Source of the DNA: Casuarius casuarius
Taxonomy: Eukaryota; Chordata; Aves; Casuariiformes; Casuariidae
DNA length: 64,000 nucleotides
Reading direction: 5' to 3'
Assembly: GCA_003342895.1 (NCBI GenBank)
Contig: PTFA01000032.1
Location: 5,858,733 to 5,922,732 of the forward strand
Both the position numbers and the translations under genes were made by a program. The notes beneath the pieces are model-generated. The model had not been told where the DNA came from. It was given only the letters and a program-made list of their open reading frames with translations, and did not search any database. Within the stretch, counting starts at the first letter, position 1; each line of letters begins with the position of its first letter. Below are positions 47,201 to 60,606 of the stretch, piece after piece.

Positions 47201-50200
47201 ACCCTCTGTGCACTCTAAGGTCCTTCAGTAGTTTGAGAGCTGAGGTTGCCCTGGTGTCCTTGAGGAGTACTTTTTGCCACTGAGCTGTGCAAAATGCCAT
47301 GTGTTGCTTCTCGTCGCTGCTCTGCAGAGATGGCTGCATTGCAGTGGTGTTCACTGTGAAGCCTGTTGTAAGTGTCTTTTTGATGGCCTCGAAGAGTCTG
47401 TGGAACGTTGTTAAAAGCTGGAGACCTACAATGAAAGCAAAATTAATGACTGAAACAGGCCTCTATCCTAACTCAATATTTCAGACTAGGGACTGTATTT
47501 TTGGAGGCTGCCTTAGCATATTTTCTATCATACTCTGGGATGAATGGCATTGCAGAAAAACAAGATATTACTGATTGACAGTATTTCACCTCTTCAATTT
47601 AGCTTTTCCTTTGATCTCTGGGCTCAAATGCTCCTGTGAGGAAATGCATTGAGATTGTCTTCCTCAGTGTGTGTTGTCCAGCAGTATAAATGATATAAAT
47701 GAACGGCAATAGAGAGGTGAAACCTTCGCTGGAGGAGCAAACTGTGAACCAGGGCCTTTATGCTAGCATGACTGTGTTGAACTTCTATTGTGATGAAAAG
47801 TATTCTGTTCATCCTGCCCCCATCCTCTCTGCTAATCAGGGTAGTTTTCCAGTTCAGCTAATGTGTTTTACCATTGCAGTCAACAGATAATGGCTAGCAC
47901 CACAGTTTGTGATGGGTTCCAGTGGTGTTTTTTTCCATGTCAGTGTATTTCCCCATTTTACTTGGAACAAGAAAGCTTGGGAAGCTAGTAACTTTTAATT
48001 CCACCCAAGAGGAGCAGGAAGATGCTGAATCCCCAAAGTTAGTGTGTGAGAGGAAGTTTTCCTGCTTAATTCTGAAGGAGCAAGAGGGTCAAATAAGGTT
48101 CATCTTCACCTCTACAATTCAGGTGTATCCCTTCAAACAACTAAGGCAAACAAACAAATACATGGCTGTTTGAAAGATTTCTATGGCAAACGAACCTATA
48201 AGTTAGGCAGTTATTTAGGCTCTGTTCTGCAGTATGCTCCTCTTTAACTAGTTGTTAAATAATATGAATTGAACATCAGCTCCTAGCTAAAAGTCATTCT
48301 TGTATTTATGGAAGCCTTTTATTGTTCTGTGACTTAGATTTTACTTGTGAGATAATTTTACATTATAGAAATACAAGTTATTATTCTTATGAGTATCCTT
48401 TAATCTAGTTTGGGATAGATGTGTTTTGGATAAGCATCCTGGTCCCAGTTTTACATCAGTCTACAATTCTGTGACAGGTAAATAATTTTGTAACATGTTA
48501 ATAAGGTTCTGTAAGCTGTAAACTTGTTTCAAAGGCCATTAAGGTCAAGGGTAAGACTACCTGTGCCAAATTCAGAGTCCTCTGGGAAGAATCTTGTGCC
48601 TTAATTGACTGCAGCAATATCAGAGTCACAGTGGTGCTCTCCAATGCTGGGAAGCTTGTCTCTGCTTTTCCAGAAGATCATGTTTCCTCACATTGGTGCC
48701 CCGGCAGGGACATTCACAGGTCACCTTGCTATCACATTATGATTACACTTCCAGATCATGCCTGTTCCAAAAAGCTTTTGTTCCTTGGAAGGTGCCACGC
48801 AAATAAAATAATATTAAAGACAAGAAAACCCACCACCAATGAAAATGATTATCTGTAGATTTATTAACTGCTACAGCATCTTCTTTCCTTCTTATTCTAT
48901 TTCATTGATATTGGCAATGAAAAATAATCACTCAGAGACAGTGTCCTTGCAGGCTGGCAGTAAGTCTAAATGGCAACAGCTAAAAAGACCCAGAGAAGAA
49001 TATTTAAAATATATCTATCCTTGCTCTGGCTTTTCCAAAACATGCTGAAAGAAAATCTCTTTTGCTGAGTGTATGTGTACGTTTGGTGATGATGGGGGAG
49101 AGGGAAGATGCAATGATACTCTTTCTCTTATTTTCATGAAGTTAGATGGGGCACTGACTAGTCATCTGCATTTAGAAGGCAACAGACACTGAGTTTGTGC
49201 TTAGAACAAATGCAGGAGCTAAAAATGCACAAAGCTTTATGTTGGCACAAACACACCACTTTTGGTAAAGACTTTGTTGTGCTGTTCCCAAAGATAATGC
49301 TCTACTGCCATCCAGAAAGCTTAAGAGTGGTATCGAAGGGCCTGGATATCACCTCCCACCACATTTTCTCCTCTCTGTCTAAAAATAGGTTTTATATTTT
49401 TCTTTCCTTCATGCTTCCTAACACTTTTCTTTAGGAACACAGACACCACACAGTAAATAGACTATCTGTTGAGATGACATATAGTGGTAGATTCCTAGCA
49501 AAGCTGCAGCTAGGTTAAAATTTTTGTCTCTTTGCTGCTCTGGAGAATGGTTTTGCTTGTGGATTCTGAGAGAGTGACTTACATAATGACCAAATATAAA
49601 TGTAATTTCATAAACATAGTGGGTTAACAGTAACTGAATGGTTGGCCAATGTTCTTCTGTCTGTCCATGTTGGTTTAGACCTAATGATTCTTTTGTACAG
49701 AGGGATAAAAAGCTCCAGCAAGACCTAAGCATTAGGGTGGTTCAGCCAGTCAGAGTAACCAGCTGAGTGTCCTTTTATTTGTAGTGAAAATATATATAAC
49801 AGATTCCGATTCTGGCATAGGAGGTATTACGTGGACACTTAGAGCGTTTGAGGACTGCAGGTTTCCAGAACGATTAGTGCTGTCGTACAGACGTAGCAAC
49901 CAGGTCTTCTGTTGACCTCCTGGCTCTTGCCTGGCTGACTGTGTGGGCACAGAGGTTTTCCTAAGCAATTCTGGTTGCAGGACCAGAGCTGAGACTGGTA
50001 GGGAGAAGAGTCAGCCTTCTGAAAGGAAAATGTATTTCCTCTCACAGATGCACATGAAGGTCTTTTTTATAGCTACAAACTCTTTTCTGATTATCTATCT
50101 GCAAATGATGAGGGACCAGCTTGTCCTATGTCCCCCCCTCCCTCCCTCCATAAAACTCTCTTCTTCCATCTTTTACATTAGAAATGTAGGATATAGAACT

Positions 50201-50501
50201 CAGTGTAGCACTCTGCATATCTGACTTTCAACACTGCTTGGAAAACCCTAAGGCCAGGACTGAAATAAGAGCTGAAATCCAAACAATGTGTGACTGAACA
50301 CAAAACAAATCATGGCTTTGCAGGAATATGTTGTGACAGCTCTGCCTTCTCCCATAACTGCTAGTCAGTTTTCCTCCTTACATTTAAATAACACAGTATA
50401 CATATTGAACCAATAATCACGTACAATGGAAAATGCATAGTGAAGCTAAAAAATGCTGATGTAAAACCTATTACAGCACTTCTGAAGGGGCCAGGTGATT
50501 T

Positions 50502-50525
50502 TTTTTTCTCTCTCTCTCTCTCTTT
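50502..50525. repeat. T-run plus (CT)n microsatellite
   Basis: A T run leads directly into about eight CT repeats, then TTTC. Pure pyrimidine on the plus strand. Confidence 0.85.
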
Positions 50526-51633
50526 CTAATAGCAAGGATGGGATCGAGGTTGCTTCTGAAAAGATAACATACATAGGCAAATTCAGATCATGTAAAGCCC
50601 ATCCCCAAAAATGAAGAGAAAAAGAAGTATAGAATTTGCAATAAATTTAGAAAAGCCCATCATAAATGAACAGTGTCTGCATATGTCTGTGAGGTGAAAA
50701 TCTGACCTGCTATGGAGTCTTGGCGACAATGTCAAAACTGACCCTTCCTCATACAGTGCAAATATCCCATAAGACAGATGTTCCTGCAACATCCTCCCCT
50801 CTCCTCCTCTGCTGCACTCCCCTAATCCCTGCTTTTTCCCCAAGGGTGGTGAAGACCAGAGTCTTGCTAGGGTGCATGCTATTTCTTAACAGGGATGCTG
50901 TTCAGAGGACTCAAAATCCTTGCTCAGTTGTGTTAATTACAGATGGGTGAGGAAGGCCGTGACCTGAGCCTGCCTCTCTGCTAAATCAGGTTCCTCAGAG
51001 AGAAATCAGTGGAGGTTTCGGTATAAAGGCTGTGTCCCAACAGACACCAAGGGAGTGGAGTGCAGGCTGAGCCCTGGCCCCTCTCCTAATCTGCATTTCC
51101 CTCCCCTCCCATGCTGCAATTCCATGCCCAGTTAGGGAATATGGAGGCTCAGCTTGAGGTGACCCATGCTCATGTGGGTGCAGCTTTCAGCTCCTGAGAA
51201 AGACAATATTCATTAAGGATCCCCAAACTTCAGCTGAATTTTGACCGAGAGGCTTCAGCTATCATGCAATGGAAGTATAAATGAAGCCTTTCCTATATTT
51301 CTGTATTCCTATTTCCCTATCCTTGCTCCCAGCAAATGGCTGGCAGGGAGCATTCCCTCCTCTGCAGTCTCCATGGGGCTTTTCCACTGTCAGGTGTCAG
51401 TAACGCGTGCCCTGAGCCATGGGCCATACGCTGCTCAATGGGGAAACCACTATTTTTAAGTTTCCTTGTAGACTGTTAAAGAAGAAGCAGATGAGGAAAG
51501 AGAGTAGTGAAAAGGCAGCAGGCAGTTCCAGATTGCCTCATTTTTCCCCTTTGAAAACATTCTTCCTTTTCCAATTTTGAGTGGTTTTTAGGGTACTCAT
51601 TAATCTGGAAAACAAGAACAGCTTCCAGATTGT

Positions 51634-51800
51634 TAGTGCCAGGGTGAATTGAAACACTAGCCAGACTGGGCTAATAGTGCCAGGGTCATGCAAAATGCCA
51701 GTCGGCGCAGGCTATTAAGTGCCAGGTTGATTTGACAGAACAGCTCGTCCAAGATATAAATGCCAAAGTAATTGGAAATACCTCCTCACAAGTAGATGTA
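51634..51800. repeat. Degenerate 41-42-bp periodic array, four units
   Basis: Four units begin with a TGCCAG/TGCCAA core at 51637, 51678, 51720 and 51761, spacings of 41, 42 and 41 bp. The first 15-20 bases of each are alike (RTGCCAGGGTGAWTTGA-like), while the rest of each unit has drifted. An additional TGCCAG lies at 51696. TGCCA/TTGGCA is the half-site recognised by nuclear factor I proteins. Either an ancient minisatellite that has decayed or a set of phased binding sites would give this pattern. No other four-unit array of this kind was noticed in the window. Confidence 0.55.
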
Positions 51801-54800
51801 TAAATCAGCAAACTGTTTTAATTTAACAAAGTATGTGTGATTATCTTTGGCCGGACGAAGAAGTAATGCAGGCGCTGAACAGGGAACTGCTGATAGCCTT
51901 ACTGTCTCTAAGTGCTATATTTCCTTATTCTTATGGCATTATGGGTAAAGTTTCATTACGAGAGAACACACGAGTGGCGTTGCCAATCCCTGAAAGCTGC
52001 ATGCTGTGCACGCGGATATCCACCCTGAAGAACAGGGAATTCCTGCTGATTCCAGAGACCTGTCAGTATGGGAAGTAGAAACATAATTTAGTGCTTACGT
52101 CTTACAGATGATGTTGGCTTGAAGAGTATTATTCAGCAATCTTCCCTGGAGCTCTATAAAACTCATGCTAGCTTCCCTAAGTGTCTTATTGTCCAGCCAC
52201 TGTTCTGGCCTGTCACCTGGCTCTGGAGTGTCACCCCATCTGAGAAATCAATTTAGGTAACTCCACACTAATGGCAGATGAGATTCAACCTAGACTTTCA
52301 GCTCAGCAAGCATGAACATCCCCACTCAGAAAGTTTCAACTTTGCCAGTGGAAGCGATGTTAAGCCCAACAGCTTCCAGGCTGCACAGCTGACACCCCAG
52401 TTGGATGAGCGGGCATGAGTTACACTAGGGAAAGTAAATAAAAACTCAGTTGGTCATGACTGATCAGAGTATTGTGCTCCGTTGTAAAATGGTGACAAAG
52501 GTGACTGGTTATAGAGAAATGCAGTTACTGGATTGGGCTGAGTTTATTAGGTAACAAGAATGAACCTGAACCCTTCTCCAAGTTGCCAATCACACATTTA
52601 TTTAGTTAGGTTTGAGGATATTAGGTTAATTTTCTTAATGTTTTCAAAACTCCTCTGAGCTTTCTGGTTCTACAAGAAACAGACATAAAAGTTACCAAAT
52701 TCAAAAATGAAGTTTTTCTGTGAGACTTGCTCAAAGAAAGCAGCGCCAACTGTACAAAGATTTACCCTCTTTGGATTTCAGGCTTGATTTTGTAGATTGA
52801 AGGAATATTGAGAAGGTTTGGCTACAGGTAATCTAAACTTCTGAGACACCTGAGGTTAGCTCATCATGAGCTTTGACAAGCCTTGCAAAAATGAGTCTGA
52901 ATTCTTCCAAAGGGCCATAAGAGGTCTTAATGCTGCATGAGAGAATCCAGAACACTTAAAATGGGAAACATGGAAGCACAAAGACATCAGAAGTGTGACA
53001 GAAATGGAATCAGTAATTGATGGGGATGTAACCAGGATAGATGGATCATGAAATATGCTCTCAGCAGCAGCAGCTTAATAATGATAGCGCATGTCTTGCT
53101 CAACAGATTGAAATCTATAAGAAGTGTTCATAAATTGGATACCTAAACTGTCTAAATCACATCACCCTGAAATAAGAAGCAGCTTCCTCACATTAAAGAA
53201 AGCCACAGCAATCAACAGCTCAGTAACCTGCATGATCCCATGCAACAGAAACTTAATCTCTCCTCACTTACCATCAGCAGGATAAAGTTAGATGGTCTTG
53301 TTAGGCAGCTTTGGATGACTACAAATTCGTTGTTTACAGAAGAGATCCTACAGTTTTTCAGGAAGTATTATCAAATGATTTGTAGTGAACTACAACTGAA
53401 ACGTATCCTGTATTTTGTGGTGCATTATTCTTGCTGGTGTGTTGGTGTATTAATTTGCCAAGGTCAGTTACATTTGATGGTCCTCCCACTTACTGGTGTG
53501 GGACTCTGCATGCCAAAATCTTCCTCTCAACACCTCCATACAACAGAGATTCCCCAAAATACAGACCCACCACTGCAAAAATAGAAGTAGAGCCAAGTTA
53601 ACTCCAGCCATGCTTTCCAAAAAATAGAAACACTAAGAACCCTAAGTGCCTTCTCGAAAACCACAAAAGGTACACCTTTAAGGGAAAAAAATGACACCCA
53701 CACCCTACCACATGATTGCATATGTGCAAAATCAATGCCCATACTTCCTCAGATGCACCTGAGAAGTTCAGCATTCTGTGGTACTTTCATGGTTGCCAAC
53801 CTATGTGACAGGCTGAACATGCACAGCCCATAACCCATAGAGCTGAGACCTAGTTTAAGGTGAGGTGTAGCTAAGTAAGCAACTTACGATCAAATTAATA
53901 TCCTCTTGCAGAATCTTTTGCAGTGTACAAACCAGGGCTTGTCCCAGTCTGTCTTGCATCAAGCCCAGAGAAGCCAGTACGTTTCTTTTAGGATCCATGG
54001 GAATTTTCTAGGATTAGAGATCACTTACTAGCAGGTGATTGAATGAAGATGCAAGAAAGAAATCAGTAGAAAGCAAAACAGTGAGTGTTTCTGTTTTCTA
54101 TTTCATGCAGCTAATTTTCCTGAGGCTCTCTGGGAAAAAAAATTAGTTGCATTTAGCATTATTTAGGATAAAGCAGACAGATCTTGACCAGGCTGAAGCT
54201 TTATAGCGGCTTACAACAGTTAACAAACTTGGATTGTATTTTTACATCTCCTGAGACACTTTTCATCCTACAGTTAGATACCTACCAATTGTTGACACCA
54301 GCGAAAACAGCACAAAGTATTCTGTCTGCTGCAAAAAATCAATAGACAGTATTTTAGTCTACAGTATTGAAAATAGAATATGTATTTCAAGGAATAAATT
54401 CCACACATGTATCGAAGGACAGAATCTGGCCCTTAGATTGAAAAGAATTTCAGACCTAAGACAAATCCCTGCAGTAAAGGACAGAATAGCAAGTAGGGTC
54501 TGCAGATGGAGATGCTTTTCTTTGGCTTTCTACACATAGAATAGGTTTCTAACAACTTCTCTGGAATTATAGCTCCTTTATGCAAAGGACCAGATTTCTG
54601 CAGTGCTCAACTGTGTCCTTATTCAGGACTCATTACACAACCCCTACCAAAGCCTCTTGATAGTGTAGGTTAAATCATGTCTGAAGGGTTTGGCTCTTAA
54701 TAAGTAAGCTTGTCTTGTTAATAATGTAATGGAGTTGGAGAGAATGTTCATTTTGGAAGTGAATGTGTCTTGTTGTGTGATTTATTTTTGATGGGAGAAA

Positions 54801-55267
54801 AACAAATCGTGTTTTTGCAAAAATCTTTAATTTCATATGGGAAGCCACCTTTAAGACTCATCATTTGGCAACATGCTCTGCCATCCCCCTGACTCTCTTC
54901 CCACATCCATTGCTAGTGGCTTGGTGTGTTCTTTATCCCTTGGGCCAGCTCATTAGCTGAATGCATAGCTGCTCATGTCTATCATCACAGCCTGCTAACA
55001 AATCCTGTAGGACTACTCCAGGCCCAATAAGAGATATATTTGTTTTGTGGTTTGCGTTTTGCAGAAAACACTGTGTACTTCTCAAAGCCTAAAGTACAGT
55101 TTTGTTTTTTTTTTTTAAAGAAGCAGCAATTTTCATACAGTACTAAATAAAATAAATTATAGGCCCCAAATGATCTAATAATTCCTAAGGCAGAGTTCAG
55201 ATGCAGTAATTAATTATCCCAACATGGAATTCATAATGATCAACTATTAATATGTGCATGGGGGACT
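51801..55267. other. Non-coding stretch, no gene seen
   Basis: The frames at 51833-52078 and 53240-53584 have no domain or splice support. The segment 55120-55260 is AT-rich with TAATTAATTAT (55207-55217) and several ATTA words, a texture common in conserved non-coding elements. Confidence 0.6.
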
Positions 55268-55400
55268 GGATGTCTCAGGATTTGGTAATGGGATAGAGAG
55301 ACTTTCACCTCTAGGTTGCTGATTTGAATCTGACCCAGATCTCTAGTGACTTCTGAAAGCTGCAAGCCTGTGCTGTTTGTTCTGCAGCGTATATAAAATG
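55268..55400 (+). mobile_element. Possible tRNA-derived SINE fragment
   Basis: TTGGTAATGGG at 55282-55292 resembles a pol III A box. GATTTGAATCT at 55321-55331 resembles a B box (GGTTCGAATCC) with a few changes. Their start-to-start spacing of 39 bp is close to that in tRNA genes. The sequence after the B box (TGACCCAGATCTCTAGTGAC) is SINE-body-like. No tail or flanking duplication is visible, so it is an old copy or a chance arrangement. Confidence 0.35.
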
Positions 55401-56522
55401 AAATAATGTTCTAAGCTGCTTCCTAGCAGACCTGTGTCTGTACCACTGGTGGCAGAGTACAAATCACCTTCCGTCTCCTGTTTGACCATTTTAGTTTGGA
55501 GGCCAGAAGCTCCACAGGTAAGAATACTGTAGTCTGTCTTTAGAAGTGGCTTCTCCAGAAAATATTCCCATTAGGGCATGCTGCCATGGGAAGCACTCCC
55601 CACTTAACTGTGGGGAGAAGATAAAGCCTGGAAGCCAGCATTGTTACTGCTTATGGCCATGTGTGCACTTAGCTGACGTGACTGCTGCTGAGAGCACCAT
55701 GAAGCCCGGAGTGCTCTTCAGTCTTGAGTTTGAGGTGGCTGGAGCTCAGATGCTTAAAATCTGTCCACAGAGGTATGTGTCTGTCCCTGTGGAGTGCCTT
55801 CCAGAGTGCTCCAAATCCCAAGAGCAAGGCGATCTTATTGGCTTGATGTGGGTCACCCCATACTGCCACAGGACCTCATGCCAGGACCCCTCTGCTTGCG
55901 GGTGGATGAGTATTTGAGAGCTGTTCAAACAGCAGGAAGCACCTGAGAGGTTTCGTCCTCGGCGGTTCGGTTGGTTTCCTTGGACCTGGCTCCCAGCACA
56001 TGCAGGATGGCAGCAGTGCAGACAAGGGCTGGTTCAGCCCCTGCCCACACACCCAAGATTGGAAGGGGCATCCGTCTTTGGGGCTGATCCATCTCCACCT
56101 TATTTGATTTTATGAATCATATTCTGTGGTACCTGTTTCTGTTTTGTCAAGGGGCAGGATTCTGGTAGCTGCCAGAGATTTAGATATTTTCTTCCATTTC
56201 CCCAAATGCTGGTAAAAAGGTTGCTTGAGACACTGGATGACTGCAAGCAGAAACTCTACAGAAAAACACTGCTGCAATCTGCAGAACATGTAGAAAATCT
56301 GCACCCTCCTGAAATCGACATACCAAAGAACATCTGTCTTAAAAACAAACAGCAGAAAGGTATTTAAAACAATTTAAGCAAAAAATTTAATCTAAGTCCC
56401 ATGCTTGGAAGAAACCATCTGATTTCTGAGAAATAGGAGCTTTGGGCCAATTTAATATTGGATATTGGTCCTTTCCAGATTTTAGCAGAGTTTGTTGCCG
56501 TCCTTGAATCCATCTGAGCACT

Positions 56523-56560
56523 GAATTTTGAATTTAATTCAGGAATTTTGAATTTAATTC
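56523..56560. repeat. 18-bp direct repeat
   Basis: GAATTTTGAATTTAATTC occurs at 56523-56540 and again at 56543-56560, a 20-bp period. Confidence 0.9.
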
Positions 56561-58860
56561 CTCTTTGTGAGCCTCTGTGAATATTTGATGAACCAAAATG
56601 TACACATTCTCTTTCTGTACAATATTATCCATAGCTTAGCACTGTGTAGGTTAGTGGAGTACTCTTACTAATTATGTTTCCAAGTTCGACGCACACATTG
56701 TTAGAGAAGAAAACAGGTAAGAATGATAGCTCATAGTTTAGAGTAATTTTATACAGTGAATAGTAAGAATGGGCAACACCACAACTATTTCCAGTTATTG
56801 CTGAAAACATTCTGGATCACAAAATCCATAGGTTGAAAATTATACAAAAAGAAAAAAAAAAAAAAAGCAAGTGTGCTAAGAACATAAAATATCTTAAAAT
56901 TTCTTTTCCTTTAAATTGTAAATAAAATGAAGTGGGAGTAATTGCTGCTAATTAGGTCTTTCAGTCCAGTCATAAGAGACAGAAATGCCTTTTTTGAAAT
57001 CCACATTAATTTTCCATTTCTACCAATACAAATGAATGTCAGGGGATACGTTGCTTTGTGTACTAATACTGGCTTCTGGATTCCTCCTGAAGGTAATTTG
57101 GAATTCATCTTCACAGTATCCAGTGCATCAATATGCACACGTTGCCTTTTAATTTTTAGATTTCCTTTGCCTTTTTTCAATTGCAACTATATTTTAAGCA
57201 GATGGTGGTAAAAACTGTCCCTTATATAGCCCTTTTCATTGCTAAGAAACTCAAACGCAACACGCTTTTCTAAGAGCAGCCACATCTTTTGGTAGAATAG
57301 GACAGATTTTTAGCTCAAAGCAGCACCGTCTGGCATTATACCACAGGAAGTGAAGGGGAGGCTATAAAAGTGGAAAAGTAGTTTTGGAAAGAATTTGAAT
57401 AGTCAGAATGTAATTTACTCTGTTGGAATGAGAAAGGGGGGAGGTTGAAAGCTTATCCATGTGGAAAAGATAACGGGATCATTAAAGGCTACATGATTTC
57501 AGGATGGACTTGTATTCAAGTGGAGGTATCGTTCTTTAGGACCTTTTTAAAAAAAGTCATGCTGATGTAGCACATGACAGATATGTCCAAGGACACACTG
57601 GTAGAGGTGATAGACAAGGTAATAGAATAGGTCTTTCCTTCTTCTAGTATCTATGACTCAGGAATCTGGCCTTTTTATCTCTCTGAAAGATATCACCCAC
57701 AACAGTGTGGTGCCTCCAGTAGTTTTATACTAATCATGAAGATTTCCACTTCTGGAAGCAGTTACTTTGCTTGGCAGGCTGCAGCGTGGATCAGACAAGA
57801 CTTGGCTTACTTTTAAAGCCTAATAAGGTCGTACACCTACAGACAATAAGAACTGAGTTGTGTGCCACTATGTCAGATTACATCTCAAGATTTCTTGGGC
57901 TTTGCTTGGTGCTCTCACCATCTATTTCTTTTCCCTTTGTGTAAAGAAAGCACATTACTTCCTCCACATCTTTCTCTTGTGTTGCTATAATGAATTCCTT
58001 GTTATTCCCTCAGGGGGCTGACTCACACTCTTGCATTTGAAGTGAAGTAAACTGGAATTTGCGTCTTTGTGAAGGTCACTTGCAGTGCATATGAACAGGA
58101 AAGAAGGGTCAGAATGGTAATGCAGATCACAGATATGCTGGCAGTACAAATGCAAATGCTGACCACCTGAATATTTCAAGGCTGCAAGCATGCCATACCA
58201 TTTGTTTGGCTGGACAATGTGAGGCTAGTTGATGCCCATTTAAAGGGCTCCAATCAATGGGAGGAAGCTTGCCCGTATAGCAGAAAATACTTAACATCCA
58301 TCAGAGAAGGAAGTGAATAGCTATTAAAAAAATCTCTGCTTGCCAATTCCTAGAGAATTCCTTATTATCGCTCATGATTCACTGGTGAAGTGACTGGTGT
58401 CTAAAGTGGCTCTAGGACTGGAGAAATGAGAGAAGAGCACTGTGTTGTGATCATTTTTGTCTTGTGGTCAGAGGTCTTGTGTGCAAGCAAACGCTTTCCC
58501 CAGTTTGGTTTGAGTGGATTTGCATAAAGAAAGCTTCTGCCACTGCCTTTAGTTAGGTTCATCAAGGACTGCGAAATCTAATGACCCAGGCCCTGTTCTC
58601 GTACTTGGTTCTGGATCGTGAGCAAAAAGGTGTGGAGAAATGAGGAATCAGTGACAGAATCAAGTTTCAATAATTAATTTGCAAGCCATGGAAAATGGCT
58701 TGGTGCCTAATTGAGTAGTCTGGCCTTGTGTTTTGAGTAACTATGAAAGATCAAATCTTTAAAATAATAATCTAAATACCATCTCTCTTTCATCTCTGCT
58801 TGAGTTCTCAGGCTGGTTTAGCAAGTGGTCTTTGAAATGAGACTTGTAGAAAACAACGTT

Positions 58861-58880
58861 TTGTTACACTTTGTTACACT
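58861..58880. repeat. 10-bp tandem duplication
   Basis: TTGTTACACT is present twice back to back. Confidence 0.9.
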
Positions 58881-60488
58881 GTAAAACAATATCCTCTGTT
58901 GTGGTGTTTCAGCAGCTAAAAGGAAAAATTGAAAGGAAAAAAAGAGAATCAGATAATGATCAAAACATGTAACAGCTTTTCAGAATTGGTTGGCCAATAC
59001 AAAATATTTGAAGTTCAAGTTAGAGTAAGAATGAAAGGAGAAACAGCAAAGTGCATCAAACAAACAAAAAAGGCCTGCAGAAAGAGATAGACAGAGAAGG
59101 AAAACAACCTTGACCTTCAATAATTTCAGGTAGATTTTGCTTATATTTGTTTTCCTTTGCTTCAGTGTCCCAGCTGGTTCATTATTGGACCACACTAGAT
59201 AATGCCTTTCCCATTGACATCACTTTCAGATACATTTGGGCACGGGTCCCTTATTACCCTGTTTACTCATGAACACCTTCTTTATTTCTTCATTTTTTGT
59301 TAAAGAGAATTTTTACATGCCTTATTCATTAACTTCCTCCTGGCAAACAGGCACAACTCGGCTGACCTTTCAGCCCTGACTTCTCATGTGAGCGAAGGCT
59401 GCAGCCCTGGTGCCTGATCCGCTGAGGGCCAGTGCACAGCACCTGGCACCTCAGACTGCTCCTGCAGCTGTTGCTGCAAGATTTACAGTGATTCTCCATA
59501 TGCTGGCCCACACAGGGCCAAAGGGAGTCGGTGCAGTGAAATCAGAAGTGTTATCTTCTGGTTGCCTCTTTATACCAGCTGAAGAATGACTTTTTTCAAA
59601 ATGCCATTTTAAAATAGAGAGAAAACCACAAGTTACATAGGTCCTAACTTCTTTCAGAACATAAAAAATTCAATGTATTCAGAGGTGACCCATCCTCTGG
59701 TGTCTTTCCATGATGGTCATGCTCATTCCTTTGTGCAGACATCTTCTAAAGCTGAAGGAGAATTATTCCACTCATAAAAAAGCAAGAGAAATATAAACAG
59801 AGCAGTACATGTGATATAAAACTATGGGAAGAAAGGAGCATCTTAGGTAAATACCAAGCTACTTATTTTATGATTTTTAAATGTCATTCTTTTGTCCAAT
59901 ATTGACTTTTTTATATGGAAGTTGAATTATAGATCTTACAGCACTTGGGAGCCTATGGCTTCCCTACTTGGACACAGCTGGTCAAGTTAAGAATTGAAGT
60001 CACAGTAATTAGTTATGAGTTTCTCAGCACCAGGGAGCCAGGCCAGGATGAGAAAACTTTGTGAGGTTACTCCCCCCTCCAGGTAAAGCCAAAGCTACTG
60101 GGAAAGAGCCCGACTGTCCTCTAAAGGAGTGCACTGTGGGATCTGCATCTTGTTGCTGCAAATATATGTTTCTTTGGGCAGCAAATCTGTAGACAGAAAT
60201 ACAATATACAGCCTTTTACTGCTCTGACTTTTCTCCTTTGTCAGACAACTTACTTTGAAACATCTATACGTGTAAAGGAACACACACAGTGTGATAAAAA
60301 GAGGACTGAAAGTAGAGCCTGAATCATATTCCTAACACATATTAACATAATCTCTGCTAAAACTCCAGAAATCATTTGTTGAGGTGGAATCCCTGGACTG
60401 ACCCGAAGGAACAGCCATGGGTGCAAATTAGAGACAAAAAAGCACATCACAGAAATGAATGAGCTGCAGAAGCTTGGACAAAGGAAAT

Positions 60489-60606
60489 GAAAAGAGAAGG
60501 AGGGGAGGAAAGAAGGGAGGGAGAGAGGGAGGAAAGGGAGAAAGGAAGGGAAGGGAAGGGAAGGGAAGGGAAGGGAAGGGAAGGGAAGGGAAGGGAAGGG
60601 AGGAAA
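60489..60606. repeat. 118-nt pure polypurine tract with (AAGGG)11
   Basis: From 60489 to 60606 there is no pyrimidine on the plus strand. The first half is mixed GA. The second half (60546-60600) is eleven exact AAGGG units. Mirror-like polypurine tracts of this length can form triplex (H-DNA), and the G-runs could form quadruplexes. The open frames here (Gly/Lys/Glu- or Pro/Phe/Ser-rich) are translation artefacts. Confidence 0.97.

Larger units (their letters stand above)
40413..51633. other. Long non-coding stretch, no gene seen
   Basis: About 11 kb without a supported exon. The longest frame (40740-41153, plus) is partly Lys/Pro-rich from A- and C-runs. AT-rich segments such as 46560-46760 carry ATTA-type homeodomain words and could be conserved non-coding sequence. 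Local structures (GT run, hairpins, CT microsatellite) are listed separately. Intron or gene-desert DNA is the likeliest reading. Confidence 0.6.
55401..60488. other. Non-coding stretch, no gene seen
   Basis: The 123-codon plus frame at 55546-55917 is Cys- and Pro-rich without a domain. A 20-bp-period duplication is at 56523-56560, and a 10-bp unit TTGTTACACT is repeated exactly at 58861-58880. Nothing else is recognised. Confidence 0.6.

Noticed and set aside
55546..55917. 123-codon plus-strand frame, Cys-rich
   Set aside because: No recognisable cysteine pattern, signal peptide or exon boundaries, and overlapping frames occur on the other strand.
60546..60600. CRISPR-like regular repeat
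   Set aside because: Simple pentamer microsatellite without spacers, in a eukaryotic context.
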